A DNA stretch of 64,000 bases from Prionace glauca (Eukaryota > Chordata > Chondrichthyes > Carcharhiniformes > Carcharhinidae): NCBI GenBank assembly GCA_037974335.1, contig CM075760.1:53341890-53405889 (forward strand), given 5' to 3'. Every line of letters begins with the position of its first letter. The stretch's first letter is position 1. Shown piece by piece: positions 24,665 to 35,099 of this stretch. The position numbers and the translations under genes are program-made. The notes below the pieces were generated by a model. It did not search any database and had not been told where the DNA came from. It worked only from the letters and a program-made list of their open reading frames with translations.

Positions 24665-25415
24665 ATGAGTGTGTGTGAGTGTCAGTGTGGTTATGTTTCT
24701 GTGTTTCTGTGTGTGTGAGAAAGAGATTCTAAGTGTGTGCACGTATTTCTGTGTGTGTGTGTGAGAGACAGATTGTGTGTCTTTCTGTGTGTGAGCTTGT
24801 GTGTCTGTGAGTGTCTGTGTGTTTTTGTATGTGTGTGGATTTCAACATGTGTTTCTGTGTGTCTGTTGGTGTGTGTGTGTCTGTGAGTGAATGTGTGTGT
24901 GTGTCTGTCTCTCTGTGTCTCTCTGAGTATGTGTGTGTCTCTCTCTCTCTGTATGAGTGCCTGTATGTTTGTGTCTGTGTGTGTGTCTCTGTGTCTGTGA
25001 GTGAATGTGTGTGTTGTGTCTGTCTGTCTGTCTCTCTGTGTCTGTGTCTCTCTCTGAATATATGTGTGTCTCTCTCTGTCTCTATGTGAGTGCCTCTGTG
25101 TCTGTGTGAGTGTGTGTGTGCATCTGTCTGTGTGAATGACTGTGTGTGTGTGTGTGTGCATCTGTCTGTGTCAATGAGTGTGTGTCCGTCTGTGTGTGTG
25201 TGTGTGCATCTGTCTGTGTCAATGTGTGTCTGTCTGTGTGTGTGTGTGTGTGTGCATCTGTCTGTGTCAATGAGTGTGTGTCTGTGTGTGTGTGTGTGCA
25301 TCTGTCTGTGACAATGAGTGTGTGTGTCTGTGTGTGTGTGTGTGCATCTGTCTGTGTCAATGAGTGTGTGTCTGTCTGTGTGTGTGTCTCTGTGTGTGTG
25401 TCAGCATGCATGAGT
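24665..25415. repeat. GT/CTGT microsatellite block 4
   Basis: The longest GT block, with six 'catctgtctgtg' units. Confidence 0.93.
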
Positions 25416-25419
25416 GTTT

Positions 25420-26480
25420 AAATCTCAATTCTGTGCAGTTTTAGGCCATTTGCCCCATTGATCCTGCTCCCCCACTCAAACAGATCATGGTAAACACACA
25501 CAGAGAAATGTACAGGTAGTTTGGATGTATTTATTGACCTGTTAATGTGACTGAATACTACACATCCTGGTTTGCCATAGATACAAAAAATGAGTCAGCA
25601 TTGTAAGCAGTGTCGCTGGAAATATCAAATTGCAAAGAGTTTTTCATGTTTAGTAAATGGACAAAACTGGTGGAGAGGTTTCAGAGCAGGGAAATGTAAA
25701 TTGACACAACTTAGATTGAAAAGGGATAGAACAACGTACTTTAATAAATGATGAAAAGACAGAAACAGTGGAAGCTCCAAATGTTCGGATATTTCACAGC
25801 TGGATTCACACAATACACACAGCAATGTCTCTGATATTGTGGAATTGTTACAAATGTGGTTCATCTCAGTCCGGAGGCTGCCTTCATGTTCCAGAGTTAA
25901 TCTGATCACTCTCATCAAAACAGGATCAGCATTTCTGTACAATGTGAGTGAGTTGTAAACTCAGTGAGTTCAGGTTCAATGTTTAAAATAACCCGTCCCT
26001 TTTCTGTGGCTGCTTTGGGGAATGTCAGTGCGATGTAGTTTCCAGGCAAGTGTGAACAATTGTATTGGGGAATCATTGGAAGCAGTTTCCATTGAGAGCT
26101 TCCTGCATTCTGGAATTGTGTGGGATCTATTCAGAGATAGGAAATGGATGGGGGAATAAAGATGCAGTTTGGTGTTAATTACATGAGACTGTCGGCTTTG
26201 AAGATTCCCCAGTTCCATGTGCTTAGAGTCAGGAGGGATTAAACAATGTCTACAATTCAAATCCTTCAGACAGGTGAAAAAGCAGGAGAACAACTGAATC
26301 CACAAACGCTGCCACAGACAGTATTCCAAGCTTCAACTCCATGTTTGAATGTGAAATAAATCCCAGGCCACACTGGGATGCTGAACTATTTCATTCCTGT
26401 TTTATTCCCCCAAACTTCAAAATAAAAATCTGTGCTGAAAAATTCCTTGGACAGAGCAGAGGGAATTTGACTCTGGATTG
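25420..26480. repeat. modules E and A (left), copy 3
   Basis: 25420-25975 matches 13980-14526. 25976-26240 matches module A. From 26240 to 26480 it is a clearly more diverged homologue of 14830-15075. A candidate minus-strand terminal exon as at 14096 lies at 25530-25615. Module A resumes only at 29289, so this copy was split by 26480-29288. Confidence 0.7.
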
Positions 26481-26689
26481 AGCCCATTCCAGGATTTGGG
26501 TTGGGAATATTTGAGGAAGGGAGCAGATGAAACATTATTCTTACCCGCTGGAATTGAAGTTGGGGGCTGATTGGATCAAACATTGAAAATAATGAGGGAA
26601 AGGGAGAGGCTGATAAAGAACAAGTTTTTTCCTGCTGGTTGGGGATTCCAGGATTTGGGAATATTTGGGTGTTAGCCTCAGTTTCGGAT

Positions 26690-26885
26690 TTGAGAATTGT
26701 AGGAATGAAAACATTGCCAGATGTGGTGTGGGGTTAGTTTGAAACAATCTTCTGCAAATGGCTATTGATGCTCAGACACTTGTTATTATTTTCAATCTGG
26801 GGTTTGATCGATTTCCCTTAGTCCAAAGGGGTAAAGAGACAGAGAGTTCCATCACAGATCAGCCAGGATCTTATTGAATATTGGG
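26690..26885 (+). repeat. LINE 3' tail fragment
   Basis: 'tttgaaacaatcttctgcaa', 'agttccatcacagatcagcc' and 'aggatcttattgaatattgg' are LINE-end words, as at 16845. 26480-26690 is unassigned. Confidence 0.65.
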
Positions 26886-26889
26886 ACGG

Positions 26890-27220
26890 GCTTTCAGGAA
26901 GATTGTTCCAGATTCCAAACTCCCTCTTGGTGAAGTGACATTCCACATTTCACTTCTGATCCATTTCCCCATCATTTCCAATCTGGGCCCTCTAGTTCCT
27001 CACCATCTCTTGAGAGGGAAGAGTTTCTCACTCTTTAACCTGTCCATAACCCTGAGGATCTTCAATCTCTCTCTCAAGCCTCACCTGGGCCTTCTTTTCT
27101 CCAAGGAAAACACTCCCGACCTCTCCAATCTACCCTCGTAGCTACGGATCTTAATCCCTGGAATCATTCTTGTGAACCTGCTCTGTACTCTCTCCTATCT
27201 CTCCACATCCCCTCCAGAAC
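26890..27220 (-). repeat. CR1-like LINE C-terminal fragment
   Basis: The minus strand encodes a degraded RT end (words like '[20 protein letters not shown]') followed by 'ECHFTKRE'-type sequence. Dead fragment. Confidence 0.7.
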
Positions 27221-27224
27221 TGGC

Positions 27225-27785
27225 CACAGGCCAGTTTCTCTGTGTCTCTGTCCCTCTCTGTGTTTCTCTCTGTGTCTCTGTCTCTCTGTGTCTCTGTCTC
27301 TCTGTGTCTCTGTCTCTCTGTGTTTCTCTCTGTGTGTCCCTTGTCTCTGTGTTTCTCTGTGTCTCTGTCTCTCTGTGTTTCTCTGTCTCTCTGTGTTTCT
27401 CTGTGTCTCTGTCTCTCTGTGTCTCTCTCTATGTCTCTGTGTCTCTGTCTCTCTGTGTTTTTCTCTCTGTCTCTCTGTGTTTCTCTGTGTCTCTGTCTCT
27501 CTGTGTTTCTCTCTGTCTCTCTGTGTCTCTCTCTGTGTGTCTCTGTGTTTCTCTGTGTCTCTGTGTTTCTCTCTCTCTGTGTCTCTGTCTCTGTGTGTCT
27601 CTGTGTTTCTCTGTGTCTCTGTCTCTCTGTGTTTCTCTCTGTCTCTCTGTGTCTCTCTCTGTGTGTTTCTGTGTTTCTCTGTGTCTCTGTCTCCATGTGT
27701 TTCTCTCTGTGTCTCTGTCTCTCTGTGTTTCTCTCTCTCTGTGTCTCTGTCTCTGTGTCTCTCTCTGTGTGTCTGTGTGTCTCGA
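27225..27785. repeat. CTCTGTGTCTCTGT tract
   Basis: Pyrimidine-rich simple sequence with 'gtttctctctgtctctctgt' words. It ends at 'gtctcgatgctaagggccta', exactly as the tract before 36620 does. Confidence 0.93.
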
Positions 27786-28146
27786 TGCTAAGGGCCTAGT
27801 ATTTCCAGCTCTGATCTGAACCCACAATCTCTGGAGGGAAGATCGCTGTATTGAAGGCAGGAGGCCCAATCACTCTCTGTCTGGTTTAGTTTTGTAATGT
27901 TTAAGTTTTTAAACATCGTTTACCCTTGTTGGGAAACTCACTGCGGTTTGAGAAAAGCAAACACTGATCCCACACTAAACCCCCCCCAACACAGGACTGA
28001 GCAGAGAGTGTGAAATGGAACTGCTGTCAGAGTGGGTTATTAAACTGACAGAAGGGGTTTGAAAAATCTCTAAACATTTCACTGATTAAAAACTCTAATG
28101 TCCCACATCATAAATATCTGATCATTGGTGTATCTCTCTTTTACAG

Positions 28147-28402
28147 ATCAAGTGATGGGTTGAATTTTGGACGCTGTAGATTTCCCTCAGCTGATTATGA
28201 AGATCTCTGAGTGACACAAACACAATATCTGCTCTCGGTGACTGTAACAGTCAAATTGTCTCTGTTTATCATTCTGAATCTGTAACTGAGACAATCGTGG
28301 ACAGGATTCCAGTTTTCAGTGTGAAATGTATAAGGGGATTTTTGTTGTAATGTAATTGTAGTTAATAGTTTTCTTGTAGTTTAAATTTCATGTATAAATA
28401 AA
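28147..28402 (+). pseudogene. possible last exon with 3' UTR (block F copy 1)
   Basis: Behind the acceptor, one frame reads SSDGLNFGRCRFPSADYEDL then stop. The phase-1 frame reads QVMG then stop. The rest is a 3'-UTR-like stretch to AATAAA at 28397-28402, followed by GT/T-rich sequence. The same exon at 36985-37240 is identical in its first 90 bp. Which frame would be used depends on an upstream exon not found here. Confidence is low because the copies are recent duplicates. Confidence 0.3.
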
Positions 28403-28485
28403 GAACTTTTCTTGTACCTTATTCACAATTGTTCATTTCCCGTGATGTTGAGCTCTGTTTTTTCTCTTTCTGGTCTCTGTTACAG

Positions 28486-28565
28486 TTGTACAGATACCGG
28501 GCAGCTCAGATCGCATGGGTTCTGATCTCAGTGTGAAGCTCAAAGGATATATGTACTTTTGTTAA
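28486..28565 (+). pseudogene. MHC class I cytoplasmic-tail-like exon, copy 1 (no donor)
   Basis: After a good polypyrimidine tract and acceptor, the phase-1 frame reads VQIPGSSDRMGSDLSVKLKG, then YMYFC and stop (TAA 28563-28565). The SSDxxxGSDLS core resembles the SSDSAQGSDVS segment of mammalian class I exon 7, which is also phase 1. After CTCAAAG the sequence is GATATA, so the donor seen in copy 2 is absent and the frame runs to a stop and an AATAAA at 28608. The match is short and the family call is inference. Confidence 0.3.
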
Positions 28566-28639
28566 CTTTAAAATCAATTTTCCTGTAAAATACTCTCTGA
28601 ATTTTGAAATAAACATTGAATGCAAAACTAGATGTGACT

Positions 28640-29285
28640 TTGCCTTATTCTGTCTCTCTTTTTGTATTTCTCGATTAGTGTATTTATGTGTGTGTCTCTC
28701 TATTTCATCTTTCTGTGTATTTGTACATCTCTCTGTCTCTATCTGTATCTCTCTCTCTTTCCCCCTCTCTGTCTCTCTGTTTATATCTCTCTATCTATGT
28801 GTCTCTCTCTGTCTCTGTATTTCTATTTGTCTCTCTCTCGGTATCTCTGTATATATCTCTCTGTTTATCTGTGTGTCTCTCTCTGTCTCTGTATTTCTCT
28901 CTATTTGTCTCTCTCTCTGTATCTCTGTATATATCTCTCTGTTTATCTGTGTGTCTCTCTCTGTCTCTGTATTTCTCTCTATTTGTCTCTCTCTCTGTAT
29001 CTCTGTATATATTTCTCTGTTTATCTGTGTGTCTCTCTCTATCTCTGTATTTCTCTCTATTTGTCTCTCTCTCTGTATCTCTGTATATATCTCTCTGTTT
29101 ATCTGTGTGTCTCTCTCTGTCTCTGTATCTCTGTATATATCTCTCTGTTTATCAGTGTGTCTCTCTCTGTCTCTGTATTTCTCTCTATTTGTCTGTATCT
29201 CTGTATATATCTCTCTGTTTATCTGTGTGTCTCTCTGTCTCTGTATTTCTCTCTATTTGTCTCTCTCTCTCTGTATCTCTGTGTA
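28640..29285. repeat. CTCTGTATATCTCTCTGTTTATCTGTG tract
   Basis: Pyrimidine-rich, with a loose tandem unit containing 'ctctgtatatatctctctgt' and 'ttatctgtgtgtctctctct' (about 75 bp, six copies). Confidence 0.93.
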
Positions 29286-29288
29286 TAT

Positions 29289-29570
29289 CCTTGGACGGAG
29301 CAGAGGGAATTTTACTCTGTGTCCTGTATTTGGGTTGGAAGTGTTTGATGAGCATGCGTTGGCACAGTGGTTGGCACTGCTGCCTCCCAGCGCCAGGGAC
29401 CGGGGTTCAATCCCAGCCCTGGGTCACTGTCTGTACGGAGATTCTCCCCATGTCTGCGTGGATTTCCTCCGGGTGCTCCGGTTTCCTCCCTCATTCCCCA
29501 GATGTGCAGGTTCGGTGAATTGGCCGTGCTAAATTGTCCCTGAGTGTCAGGGGATGTGTAGGTTAGGGGG
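29289..29570 (+). repeat. module A resumes; tRNA-derived SINE copy 3
   Basis: The border is 'ccttggacggagcagaggga', which is also present at 26446, the place where module A was interrupted. The SINE with A and B boxes spans 29341-29570. Confidence 0.8.
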
Positions 29571-29579
29571 GATTAGCCA

Positions 29580-30300
29580 GGAAAGTGAACCTTGCCCCTT
29601 ATCCTTTTATCCCCTTTGCCCCAAGTGCTGTATCTAACGCCCCCTCGGAAACATTTTGGTCTCAACTACTTTCTGTGTTGGTGAATTCCACAGGCTGACC
29701 CCTCTCTGGGTGAAGAGATTTCTCCTCATCTCTGTCCTAAACCGTCTCCCCTGTATCCTCAGACTGTGAGCCCTGGTTCTGGACACCCCCACCACCGGGA
29801 TCATCCTTCTGGCACCTACCCCTGTCTGGTCCTGTTAGAATTTTATTGATTTTGATGAGTTCGCCCCCTCACTCTTCTGATCTCCAGTGAATACAATCCC
29901 AACCCACTCAATCTCTCCTCATTCGTCAGTCCCTCCATCCCAGGAATCCGTCTGGGAAACCTTCTCCTGGCTCCCTCTGGAGCAAGAACATCCTTCCTCA
30001 GATACAGAGAGCCAAACTGTCCACAATATTCGGGCTGTGGTCTCACCAAGGCCCTGTCTAATTGCAGCAAGACCCTCTTCCTGTTCTCCAATCCTCTCGC
30101 TATGGGGGCCAACATCCCATTGGCCTTTTCTCCTGCCTCCTGCCCCTGCACGCTTGCCTCCAGCGATTGGTGTGTGAGGGACACCCAGGTCTCCTTGTAC
30201 ATTCCCCGCTCCTCATTTATGGCCATTCAGACAGTAATCCGCCTCCCCCTTTCTGCTCCCAAAGTGGAGAACCTCACATTTGCCGCTGAATACCTCCCTT
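29580..30300 (-). repeat. CR1/L2-group LINE fragment (copy in module A3)
   Basis: Same insertion as at 4562 and 15340. RT C-terminal words are intact on the minus strand. The SINE-like tail follows at 30395-30470. Confidence 0.85.
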
Positions 30301-30652
30301 TCCCCCATTAGGATCATTCCTAAAACCAATCACTTTTCACCAAATCTGTGGGGCGTCTGTCCCTAAACTCGCCCGTGACTCAATTTTTCACTCCTGGTTC
30401 CTGTGAAGCATCTCAGGGACTATTCTGCTCAAGGTGCTACATAAATGCAAGTTGTTGTTGTTGTGTGTGTGTCTGAGTGTCAGCGTCTGTCCATGTCCGG
30501 GACACTGCAGGTTACAGAGAATGATTCACTCTGGTCTGTGACTGTCCATCTCGTGTGTGTCTCAGTGTCAGCTCTGTAACACGCACAGCACAATCCCATC
30601 CTGTTTCTGTCTCTCTCTGTCTCTGGATCTGGATCTCTCTCCCTCTCTGAAA

Positions 30653-31365
30653 TTAGTTTGTCACTTTCTTAAATAAGACACATTTCCAAAGAGCTGGATT
30701 GATACAATTTAAACAGCGAGCTTTCTGCAGATGATGGTTTGTAAATGCTGCTGAGCTCAGGACACTCGGTACCTTAATGTTACAATAAGATAGAATCTGT
30801 ATTGGGACAACTGTCACCCCAGAGGCTCCAAACTTCACCCTGTTAACATTCTGACCAAACACTAAAGCTTTCCGAGGCTCACAAATCCAACCCCTCTTTC
30901 CGTGTTTGATTCTCCCGGCTCTGTTCTGGTTCTGGGACAGATTCCTGGTGTGTATCCTCCGCATGAACAGTCCTTCCCAATCCCGTGTCGCTCCCAAACA
31001 CGGCATCCGACTCCAATAAGACCAGATTTGGGGGGGGGGGGAGTCCAGGACTTGGGGGGACATTGGATTTGAGACAATGTTTAGTATTTTAGACATTCAG
31101 GAGTGAAATGAAGAAACACTTTGCCACACCGGGGGTGATATTAGTTTGGAACAATCTTCTGCAAACGGCAATCGATGCTCAGTTGCTGTTTAAATCTGAG
31201 GTTGGGGGATTTTTCTTAGCCAAAGGTGCAAAGTGATACAGAATTCGATCACAGAGCGGCCGTGATATCATTGAATGTGGGAACTGGGGTGAATCCTCCT
31301 CTTCCTCTGTACAGCACGGGGGCACAGGGGTTAGCACTGCTGCCTCACAGCACCAGGGACCCGGA
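30653..31365. repeat. module C copy 2 with LINE tail and SINE head fragment
   Basis: Near-identical to 16420-17130, including the 10-12 G run near 31030 and the SINE head truncated by the 52-bp array. Confidence 0.7.
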
Positions 31366-32380
31366 TTACTGATACAAGGCCCAGATTGTAATAACTGAGA
31401 GTGGTTTAGGGCAGAGATTACTGATACAAGGCCCAGATTGTAATAACTGAGAGTGGTTTAGGGCAGAGATTACTGATACAAGGCCCAGATTGTAATAACT
31501 GAGAGAGGTTTAGGGCAGAGATTACTGATACAATCCCACACTGTAATAACTGAGAGAGGTTTAGGGCAGAGATTACTGATACAAGGCCCAGATTGCAATA
31601 ACCAAGAGAGGTTTAGGGCATGATTATTGCTACAAGGCCCAGATTGTAATAACTGAGAGAGGTTTAGGGCAGAGATTACTGATACAAGGCCCAGATTGTA
31701 ATAACTGAGAGTGGTTTTGGGCAGAGATTACTGATACAAGACCCAGAATGTAATAACTGAGAGAGGTTTAGGGCAGAGTTTACTGATACAAGACCCAGAT
31801 TGTAATAACTGAGAGTGGTTTAGGGCAGAGTTTATTGATACAAGGCCCAGATTGTAATAACTAAGAGAGGTTTAGGGCATGATTATTGCTACAAGGCCCA
31901 GATTGTAATAACTGAGAGAGGTTTAGGGCAGAGATTACTGATACAAGGTCCAGATTGTAATAACTGAGAGTGGTTTAGGGCAGAGATTACTGATACAAGG
32001 CCCAGATTGTAATAACTGAGAGAGGTTTAGGGCAGAGATTACTGATACAAGGCCCAGATTGTAATAATTGAGAGAGATTTAGGGCATGATTATTGCTACA
32101 AGGCCCAGATTGTAATAACTGAGAGAGGTTTAGGGCAGAGATTACTGATACAAGGCCCAAGTTGTAATAACTGAGAGAGGTTTAGGGCAGAGATTACTGA
32201 TACAATCCCACACTGTAATAACTGAGAGAGGTTTAGGGCAGAGATTACTGATACAAGGCCCAGATTGTAATAACTGAGAGAGGTTTATGGCAGAGTTTAC
32301 TGATACAAGGCCCAAATTGTAATAACTGAGAAAGCTTTAGGGCAGAGATTACTGATACAAGGCCCAGATTGTAATAACTG
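31365..32380. repeat. 52-bp minisatellite array 5 (about 20 copies)
   Basis: The variant order resembles array 2 (17130-18250). Confidence 0.95.
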
Positions 32381-32965
32381 GGACAGGCATGAACAGTGTG
32401 GATCGGGAACAGCTGCTCTCCTTAGTTGAAGGGTCAGTCGCGAGGGGGACACAGGTTCAAGGTGAGGGACAGGAGGTTGAGGGGGGATGTGAGGAAGAAT
32501 TGTTTTACCCAGAGGGTGGGGAGGGTCTGGAATTTGCTCCCTGGGAGTGGGGGTAGAGGCAAGTTGTCTCACACCCTTTAAAAAGTCCCTGGATGAGCAC
32601 TCGGCCCATCATCACATTCAGGGCTGTGGGCCAAGTGCTGGGAAATGGGGTTGGGTGGGGATGTTAGGTGGTTCTGACGGGTCAGTACAGACTCGATGGG
32701 CCGAGGGGTCTCTCCTGCACTGTGTGAATCTGGGATTGTGTGATGGGGAAATGTTTTGAACGCACTGGGATCTGGAATGTTCTGTCTGAGCCAGAGGGGG
32801 AAGGAGATTCCATCAGGAGGAGATTGAATGGGAGGCTGAGGGGAAAATATTGACAGGGTTACGGGGAGAGGGTGGGGGGAGTGGGAATAGTCAAACTGCT
32901 CTTGCAGGCTCTCCATCCTGGATTGATGGGCTGAATGGCCTCCTGTGCTGTCCCCATTCTATGAT
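32380..32965 (+). repeat. module B copy 4 (LINE tails)
   Basis: Near-identical to copies 1-3. Confidence 0.8.
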
Positions 32966-33094
32966 TCACACACAAGTGACCCTCTGGGTGTCTATCAGAC
33001 CCCACTCATTCCCCCAGGATCAGTTCCAGCATTTCAAGCTGAGATCCCAGTACTTTCTAGCTGGGGGCAGTGAGGAGTAAAACAGAAATAGGAA

Positions 33095-33770
33095 TGAGTG
33101 TGTGTGAGTGTCGGTGTGGTTATGTTTCTGTGTTTCTGTGTGTGTGAGAAAGAGATTCTACGTGTGTGCACGTGTTTCTGTGTGTGTGTGTGTGTGTGAG
33201 ACAGATTGTGTGTCTTTCTGTGTGTGAGCTTGTGTGTCTGTGAGTGTCTGTGTGTTTTTGTATGTGTGTGGATTTCAACATGTGTTTCTGTGTGTCTGTT
33301 GGTGTGTGTGTGTCTGTGAGTGAATGTGTGTGTGTGTCTGTCTCTCTGAATATGTGTGTGTCTCTCTCTCTCTGTATGAGTGCCTGTGTGTCTGTTGGTG
33401 TGTGTGTGTCTGTGAGTGAATGTGTGTGTGTGTCTGTCTCTCTGTGTCTCTCTGAATATGTGTATGTGTCTCTCTCTCTCTGTATGAGTGCCTGTGTGTT
33501 TGTGTCTGTGTGTGTGTCTCTGTGTCTGTGAGTGAATGTGTGTGTTGTGTCTGTCTGTCTGTCTCTCTGTGTCTGTGTCTCTCTCTGAATATATGTGTGT
33601 CTCTCTCTGTCTCTATGTGAGTGCCTCTGTGTTTGTGTCTGTGTGTGTGTGTGCATCTGTCTCTGTGTCAATGAGTGTGTGTGTGTGTGTGAGTGTGTGC
33701 ATCTGTCTCTGTGTCAATGAGTGTGTGTCTGTCTGTGTGTGTGTCTCTGTGTGTGTCAGCATGCATGAGT
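33095..33770. repeat. GT/CTGT microsatellite block 5
   Basis: TG-rich, with an internal duplication of 'gtgcctgtgtgtctgttggt'-containing sequence. Confidence 0.93.
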
Positions 33771-33774
33771 GTTT

Positions 33775-34140
33775 AAATCTCAATTCTGTGCAGTTTTAGG
33801 CCATTTGACCCATCGAGCCTGCTCCCCCACTCAAACAGATCATGGTAAACACACACACAGAAATATACAGGTAGTTTGGATGTATTTATTGACCATTTAA
33901 TGTAACTGAATTCTTCACATCACAGTTTGCCATAGACACAAAAAATGAGACAGCATTGTAAGCAGCATAGCTGGAAACATCAAATTGATCACCCAATGCT
34001 TGATCACCGAGTCTGCACCAACAGTAACTCCCACTAAAGTTGTGCTAACCCAGTTTTCCATCTCTTGTCCCATATCTGTGAATGTTGTGATGTTGTGAGC
34101 GCTCATCCAAATGTTTTTGAAAGATTGGAAGGTTTAGGAG
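33775..34140. repeat. module D copy 3
   Basis: Near-identical to 19540-19895. The 63-codon minus frame is at 33915-34106. Confidence 0.7.
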
Positions 34141-34815
34141 AGAGCTTTAGGGCAGAGATTACTGCTACAAGGCCCAGATTGTAATAACTGAGGGATGTTT
34201 AGGGCAGAGATTACTGCTACAAGGCCCAGATTGTAATAACTGAGGGATGTTTAGGGCAGAGATTACTGCTACAAGGCCCAGATTGTAATAACTGAGGGAT
34301 GTTTAGGGCAGAGATTACTGCTACAAGGTCCAGATTGTAATAACTGAGGGATGTTTAGGGCAGAGATTACTGCTACAAGGCCCAGATTGTAATAACTGAG
34401 AGAGGTTTAGGGCAGAGATTACTGATACAAGGCCCAGATTGTAATAACTGAGGGATGTTTAGGGCAGAGATTACTGCTACAAGGTCCAGATTGTAATAAC
34501 TGAGGGATGTTTAGGGCAGAGATTACTGATACAAGGTCCAGACTGTAATAACTGAGGGATGTTTAGGGCGGAGATAAATGACATAAGGCAGATTGTAATA
34601 AGAGAGGTTAAGGGCAGAGATTACTGCTACAAGGCCCAGATTGTAATAACTGAGAGAGGTTTAGGGCAGAGATTACTGATACAAGGCCCAGATTGTAATA
34701 ACTGAGGGATGTTTAGGGCGGAGATAAATGACATAAGGCAGATTGTAATAAGAGAGGTTAAGGGCAGAGATTACTGACACAAGGCCCAGACTGTAATAAC
34801 AGAGAGTCTATTAAT
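34140..34815. repeat. 52-bp minisatellite array 6 (about 13 copies)
   Basis: Starts with the same uniform variant as array 3, then degenerates ('gagataaatgacataaggca' units appear twice). It breaks off into block F sequence at about 34810 instead of module B. Confidence 0.95.
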
Positions 34816-34945
34816 TGTAGTTGATAGTTTTCTTGTAGTTTAAATTTCATGTATAAATAAATAACTTTTCTCATTCCTTATTCACAATTGTTCATTTCCT
34901 GTGATGTTGAGCTCTGTTTTTTACTCTTTCTGCTCTCTGTTACAG

Positions 34946-35005
34946 TTGTACAGATACCGGGCAGCTCAGATCGCATGGGTTCTGATCTCAGTGTGAAGCT
35001 CAAAG
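34946..35005 (+). pseudogene. MHC class I cytoplasmic-tail-like exon, copy 2 (acceptor and donor present)
   Basis: This 60-nt exon follows 'tgctctctgttacag' and is followed by CTCAAAG|GTCAGA. It is the only one of the three copies with a plausible donor. Phase 1 in and phase 1 out gives VQIPGSSDRMGSDLSVKLK. Joined in phase to the exon at 36985 it would read ...LK-D-QVMG-stop and then a 3' UTR with AATAAA, a complete gene 3' end with a ~2-kb CT-rich intron. The SSDxxxGSDLS core suggests a class I tail. No exon for alpha domains or the membrane span is visible, so it is called a likely gene remnant. Confidence 0.33.
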
Positions 35006-35099
35006 GTCAGATTCACTTTTGTTAACTTTCAAATCAATTTTCCTGTAAAATATTCTCTGAATTTTTTTAAAAAACAGTGAATTCAAAATTAACTAATTC

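Larger units (their letters stand above)
27786..28640 (+). other. block F copy 1: possible terminal exons of an unidentified gene
   Basis: Near-identical to 36620-37490. It is not a repeat family I recognise. It contains a strong acceptor (tctctcttttacag, ending 28146) leading into a short open exon. Next comes a UTR-like stretch with AATAAA (28397-28402). Then there is a second acceptor (tctctgttacag, ending 28485), a 60-nt exon and a second AATAAA (28608-28613). The layout is that of gene 3' ends, but no Ig-like or alpha-domain exons are visible upstream. It could be a 3'-end pseudogene carried along by segmental duplication. Confidence 0.4.

Noticed and set aside
18960-25415. Cys/Val-rich and Thr/His-rich frames in the GT blocks
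   Set aside because: Products of (TG)n and CTGT repeats. They vary in length between near-identical duplicate copies.
12345-34815. TTTAGGG words as telomere-like sequence
   Set aside because: They occur once per 52-bp minisatellite unit and never as a direct short tandem. The vertebrate telomere repeat is TTAGGG in pure arrays.
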